From: an uncultured Candidatus Saccharibacteria bacterium
Lineage (GTDB): Bacteria; Patescibacteriota; Saccharimonadia; Saccharimonadales; Saccharimonadaceae
Reading direction: 5' to 3'
Assembly (NCBI GenBank): GCA_938030585.1
Contig: CALHIA010000057.1
Location: forward strand, 1-24,432
DNA length: 24,432 bases
Under the pieces are notes generated by a model, which made no database searches, was not told where the DNA came from, and saw only the letters and a program-made list of their open reading frames with translations. This document shows, piece by piece, positions 21,429 through 24,432 of the stretch (position 1 is its first letter; every line of letters begins with the position of its first letter). A program made the translations under genes and the position numbers.

Positions 21429-22874
21429 TTATTTGGCACCCTTTTGAAAAATCACCGCACGAATGGTCTGAAGAATAATCTGCAAATCGAAGAGTACCGA
21501 CCAGTTTTGGATGTAATAAAGATCGAGTGAGCGACGCTCATCAAAACTAATATCACGACGACCAGAAACTTGGGCTAGGCCTGTGAGACCAGATTTGACG
21601 GTAAGAAGAAGTGAGCGGTCACCGTAATTACGTAATTCCCCTGGGACAAGCGCACGTGGACCAACGAGAGAGATATCGCCGCGTAAAACATTAAATAACT
21701 GAGGTAATTCATCGAGCGAGGTGGCGCGCAAGAATTTACCTATGCGCGTGATGCGAGGATCGCTGGCTAAGAAATCACCATTTTTTCGATACTGGTGAGA
21801 AAGCTCAGCGGCGGAAGCGATCTTCCCTTCTTTCTCCATTTTGGCGAAGGCTTCTTCTGGGGTCATGCCAGAGTAGGCGGTTTTCATACTGCGAAATTTA
21901 AGAATCTTGAATTTACGATTGTATTGTGTGAGGCGATATTCACTGTAAATAGTTTTCGATTTCGGGTCGGAAATTTTGATACAGAGCCAGATAATTAACA
22001 TCGGAATAAAGGCTAAAATAATACCAATAAGACTAAAAATAATATCCATGATGCGCTTAATAATGCGGGCGTTACCCACAAGTGGCGTAACCTTAACCAA
22101 AATAGCCGGTGTACTACCAATAAGCTCAAGTTGTCCCATATGCTGAGAAAGTGCGGCCTCGGACGGGATAAAATAATAGAGGAGATGGTGGTTAATCGAC
22201 TGACGGTAAACATACTCAGTTTGACGTTCATCGGTTTGGAAAATCACATCGACCGTCTGATCTTTCAAAGCGTCCTTCAGAGAAGAATATTGAAAATGAC
22301 GGAATTCTTTTGGAATATATTTACTTCCAGCTACCACACCAACCAAGCGGTAACCATCTTCGGGGTAAGCAAGAATTTGATTAATTAAATAAGTAGTGTT
22401 CTTCGAATTGCCGACGATAATAGCCCGCTTGATACCGATTTTTTGCAACATAAAACGTTTGCGGAAGAATTTTAAAATTATTCGCATGACTAAGAGCGAA
22501 ATAAAGCAAGTAAAGACTGCATAAACCGCAATTAAACGGACGGGAAAGAGATTTTCTTGAATAAAAAAATCTAAGGTAATAATACCCATAATACCAACCA
22601 CCGAAGCCACAAAGAGACGGTAAAGTTCACCCCACCTGGATTTGGCAAAAATTACATCTTTGCGATAAAGTCCCATAATGAAGAGCATAATAATCCAAAG
22701 CGGAACCAAGAAGACGAGCGGCAAAATAAATTCCATAGAAGTGAGCTCAAAATAATACGGGCGAGTGTCGAGCTTAGTGCGAATCATGTAGGCAAAAGCA
22801 AAAGAAGCGATGATCGCAATAATATCGCCTAAGATGAGAAATAAACGAAAAATAAAATCGGAATTTTTCTTCAT
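21429..22874 (-). CDS. Polyprenyl-phosphate sugar-1-phosphate transferase (WbaP/WcaJ type)
   Basis: The 481-residue protein has four N-terminal helices (within about 8-135), a CoA-binding-like Rossmann domain (RAIIVGNSKNTTYLINQ, about 148-235), a fifth helix (about 274-298) and a C-terminal bacterial sugar transferase domain with KFRSMKT, DELPQLFNVLRGDISLVGPR and SGLTGLAQVSGR. It starts surface glycan synthesis by moving a sugar-1-phosphate from its nucleotide to undecaprenyl phosphate. The donor sugar is unknown. It is the first gene of the three-gene glycan operon. No Shine-Dalgarno precedes the ATG, and a TAAAAT box lies 7 bases before it (22882-22887), so it may also be leaderless. Confidence 0.92.
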   Translation of the reverse strand: MKKNSDFIFRLFLILGDIIAIIASFAFAYMIRTKLDTRPYYFELTSMEFILPLVFLVPLWIIMLFIMGLYRKDVIFAKSRWGELYRLFVASVVGIMGIITLDFFIQENLFPVRLIAVYAVFTCFISLLVMRIILKFFRKRFMLQKIGIKRAIIVGNSKNTTYLINQILAYPEDGYRLVGVVAGSKYIPKEFRHFQYSSLKDALKDQTVDVIFQTDERQTEYVYRQSINHHLLYYFIPSEAALSQHMGQLELIGSTPAILVKVTPLVGNARIIKRIMDIIFSLIGIILAFIPMLIIWLCIKISDPKSKTIYSEYRLTQYNRKFKILKFRSMKTAYSGMTPEEAFAKMEKEGKIASAAELSHQYRKNGDFLASDPRITRIGKFLRATSLDELPQLFNVLRGDISLVGPRALVPGELRNYGDRSLLLTVKSGLTGLAQVSGRRDISFDERRSLDLYYIQNWSVLFDLQIILQTIRAVIFQKGAK

Positions 22875-22920
22875 TAGTCTTATTTTAACCCAAGAGAAAG
22901 CTTTTTTAAAGAGAAAGAAA

Positions 22921-22947
22921 AAACTATGCAGATTGGCTGCATAGTTT
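22921..22947 (-). terminator. Terminator of glmS
   Basis: AAACTATGCAG / CTGCATAGTTT, an 11-bp stem with 5-base loop and T run on the minus strand; a T-rich stretch also follows on the plus strand. Confidence 0.88.
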
Positions 22948-22979
22948 ATTTTTTTGAGTGAGGTGGGTCTTTATCTTAC

Positions 22980-24432
22980 TTATTCGACGGTAACCGACTT
23001 AGCAAGATTACGTGGCTGGTCGACATTATTACCACGATAGACCGCTAGATAGTAGGCGAACATTTGGCTTAAGAGATTGAAAAGAAGTGGGGTGAGTAAC
23101 TGAAGTTTGGTATCAATCTTTACCACACCTTCCACTGGCAAATCAACTTCGGTGTCAGAAAAGACAATCACGTGGCCACCGCGTGCCAAAACTTCCTGAA
23201 TACCAGAAATAGATTTTTCGAACAAGAAACCAGATTGCAACATCACGACCTCAAAGAAACGATCATCAATCAAAGCGATGGGGCCGTGCTTTAATTCCCC
23301 AGTCGGATAACCGTTAGCATCAATGTAAGAAATCTCCTTGAGCTTCAAAGCGCCTTCGAGTGCGATAGGATAATTCACGTCACGACCGAGATAAATCGCG
23401 TGTTCGTAATTAGTGTAATTCTTAGCAAGTTTGGAAATTTCCTCCTGCTTTTCGTGCAAGATACGCTTGATTTCCTCTGGAAGAAGACTAATTTCGTCAA
23501 CCAAGGCGGCAACTTGACGAGCGTTCAGACCCTTAGCTTCAGCAATAGTCAGACCGAACATTAAAATGGCAATGACCTGAGAAGTATAAGCCTTGGTACT
23601 GGCGACGGAAATTTCCGGACCAGCATGAACATAAGTACCACCGTCGACTTCACGCGCAATGGTCGAGCCAATAGCATTAACGATACCGATAGTTTTGGTA
23701 CCCTGAGATTTAATTTCACGGAGACAGGCCAAAGTATCCGCAGTTTCACCAGACTGAGAAATAATGAGCGCCACCGAATGATCTGGGATGTAGGCATGAC
23801 GGTAACGATATTCGGAAGCAATCACCGGCTCAATGGTAACACCAGGTAGAACCTGTTCGATGAGATAAGCGGCAGTATTAGCAGCATAATAAGCGGTACC
23901 ACAACCAACCAAGATGATGTGCTTAATTTCTTTTAGTTCCTTGACGGAAAGATTTGGGCCACCGAGATGAACGGTATGCTCTTTCGCGTTAATACGTCCA
24001 CGCAAAGTTTCCTTCAAGCTATCTGGTTGCTCCATAATTTCTTTAAGTAGAAAATGGTCGTAGCCACCTTTTTGAATAGCAGAGAGGTCGGTGAGGATTT
24101 TTTCAACTTTCACAGAAACCGGCTGAAGATCAAGGGTTTTAACTTCGACATGATCTTTGGAAATAAGAGCAACTTCACCGTCGTTTAGATAGATAGCATT
24201 TTTAGTATTACCGATAAGAGCTGAAGCATCTGAAGCAATGAGAGTTTCATGTTCGCCTACGCCAATAACCAGTGGTGAACCAGAACGAGCGACCACGAGA
24301 TGCTCAGTATCATCGACTGACATCACGGCGATACCATAGGTGCCAGAAACAAGTTTGAGTGCCTGAGTCACAGAGTCGAGTAAATTATGTGATTCCTGAT
24401 AAAAACTATCGATGAGAGCCGCCAGTACCTCT
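22980..24432 (-). CDS. glmS: Glutamine-fructose-6-phosphate aminotransferase, 5' end off window
   Basis: The reading frame stays open to the right edge: upstream of the GTG at 24371 it continues EVLAALIDSFYQESHNLLDS, which is normal GlmS sequence, so the GTG is not the start. About 483 residues are visible of the usual ~600; the N-terminal glutaminase part with the catalytic Cys lies outside. Visible are the end of the glutaminase domain (SGTYGIAVMS) and two SIS domains. These include GCGTAYYAA, SQSGETADTL, ISVASTKAYTSQV and GELKHGPIAL, and the classic C-terminus QPRNLAKSVTVE. The enzyme makes glucosamine-6-phosphate, the substrate of the GlmM at 15070. It ends 40 bases before a strong terminator. 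Any glmS ribozyme would be off the window. Confidence 0.95.
   Translation of the reverse strand, partial: EVLAALIDSFYQESHNLLDSVTQALKLVSGTYGIAVMSVDDTEHLVVARSGSPLVIGVGEHETLIASDASALIGNTKNAIYLNDGEVALISKDHVEVKTLDLQPVSVKVEKILTDLSAIQKGGYDHFLLKEIMEQPDSLKETLRGRINAKEHTVHLGGPNLSVKELKEIKHIILVGCGTAYYAANTAAYLIEQVLPGVTIEPVIASEYRYRHAYIPDHSVALIISQSGETADTLACLREIKSQGTKTIGIVNAIGSTIAREVDGGTYVHAGPEISVASTKAYTSQVIAILMFGLTIAEAKGLNARQVAALVDEISLLPEEIKRILHEKQEEISKLAKNYTNYEHAIYLGRDVNYPIALEGALKLKEISYIDANGYPTGELKHGPIALIDDRFFEVVMLQSGFLFEKSISGIQEVLARGGHVIVFSDTEVDLPVEGVVKIDTKLQLLTPLLFNLLSQMFAYYLAVYRGNNVDQPRNLAKSVTVE

Noticed and set aside
24368..24371. GTG as the start of glmS
   Set aside because: The frame continues upstream with typical GlmS sequence to the window edge, so the gene is truncated by the window.
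1..24432. CRISPR array, insertion sequence or prophage
   Set aside because: No regularly spaced long repeats with unique spacers, no transposase or phage genes, and the only long repeat is the 29-bp pair near tRNA-Ile.

Overview
The window looks like chromosomal DNA of a small-genome bacterium of the Candidate Phyla Radiation (Patescibacteria), most likely a Saccharibacteria (TM7) relative. The basis is an A+T-rich, tightly packed genome, many short or compacted versions of standard enzymes, type IV prepilin clusters, small lineage-type proteins (for example the 68-residue protein at 12208-12414), and TGA used as a true stop (ends of the genes at 14617 and 13334), which argues against the code-25 lineages SR1/Gracilibacteria. 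This placement is inference from gene content; no 16S gene is present. No mobile element, CRISPR array or rRNA was seen.

Left part (1-3337): a partial secreted or membrane-anchored protein leaves the left edge on the minus strand. Divergent from it is a three-gene operon: a six-helix membrane protein, an 85-residue protein, and a flavoprotein of the dihydrolipoamide dehydrogenase/mercuric reductase fold that has lost its redox cysteines. The initiator tRNA lies next, on the minus strand, with a perfect consensus promoter and a terminator. Pilus block (3338-8265, minus): four overlapping prepilin-like genes resembling a GspH/I/J/K-type minor pilin set, followed by an AT-rich soluble protein of unknown function. 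The operon starts from an apparently leaderless promoter that overlaps the divergent promoter of a DUF1704 (MATCAP-like) metallopeptidase gene at 8331.

Middle (9873-12414): an orphan 124-residue protein with a full consensus promoter, a Nudix hydrolase, tRNA-Ile(CAU) with an unusual structured 3' trailer carrying a duplicated 29-bp element, a DivIC/FtsB-like division protein, a probable 39-residue membrane peptide, and a 68-residue small protein.

Right part (12565-24432, all minus): cell-envelope metabolism. A Pta-type acyltransferase precedes a glmM - GNAT - murC - membrane protein run. A coiled-coil protein is followed upstream by an exopolysaccharide operon (polyprenyl sugar-phosphate transferase, GT4 glycosyltransferase, O-antigen-ligase-like protein). 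A 5'-truncated glmS closes the window. GlmS and GlmM supply glucosamine phosphates for UDP-GlcNAc, MurC commits UDP-MurNAc to peptidoglycan, and the three polysaccharide genes build a lipid-linked surface glycan.

Across the window, promoters share an extended -10 of the form ATGnTATAAT. Several protein genes have the -10 only six bases before the ATG, so they are probably leaderless, while others have strong Shine-Dalgarno sequences.
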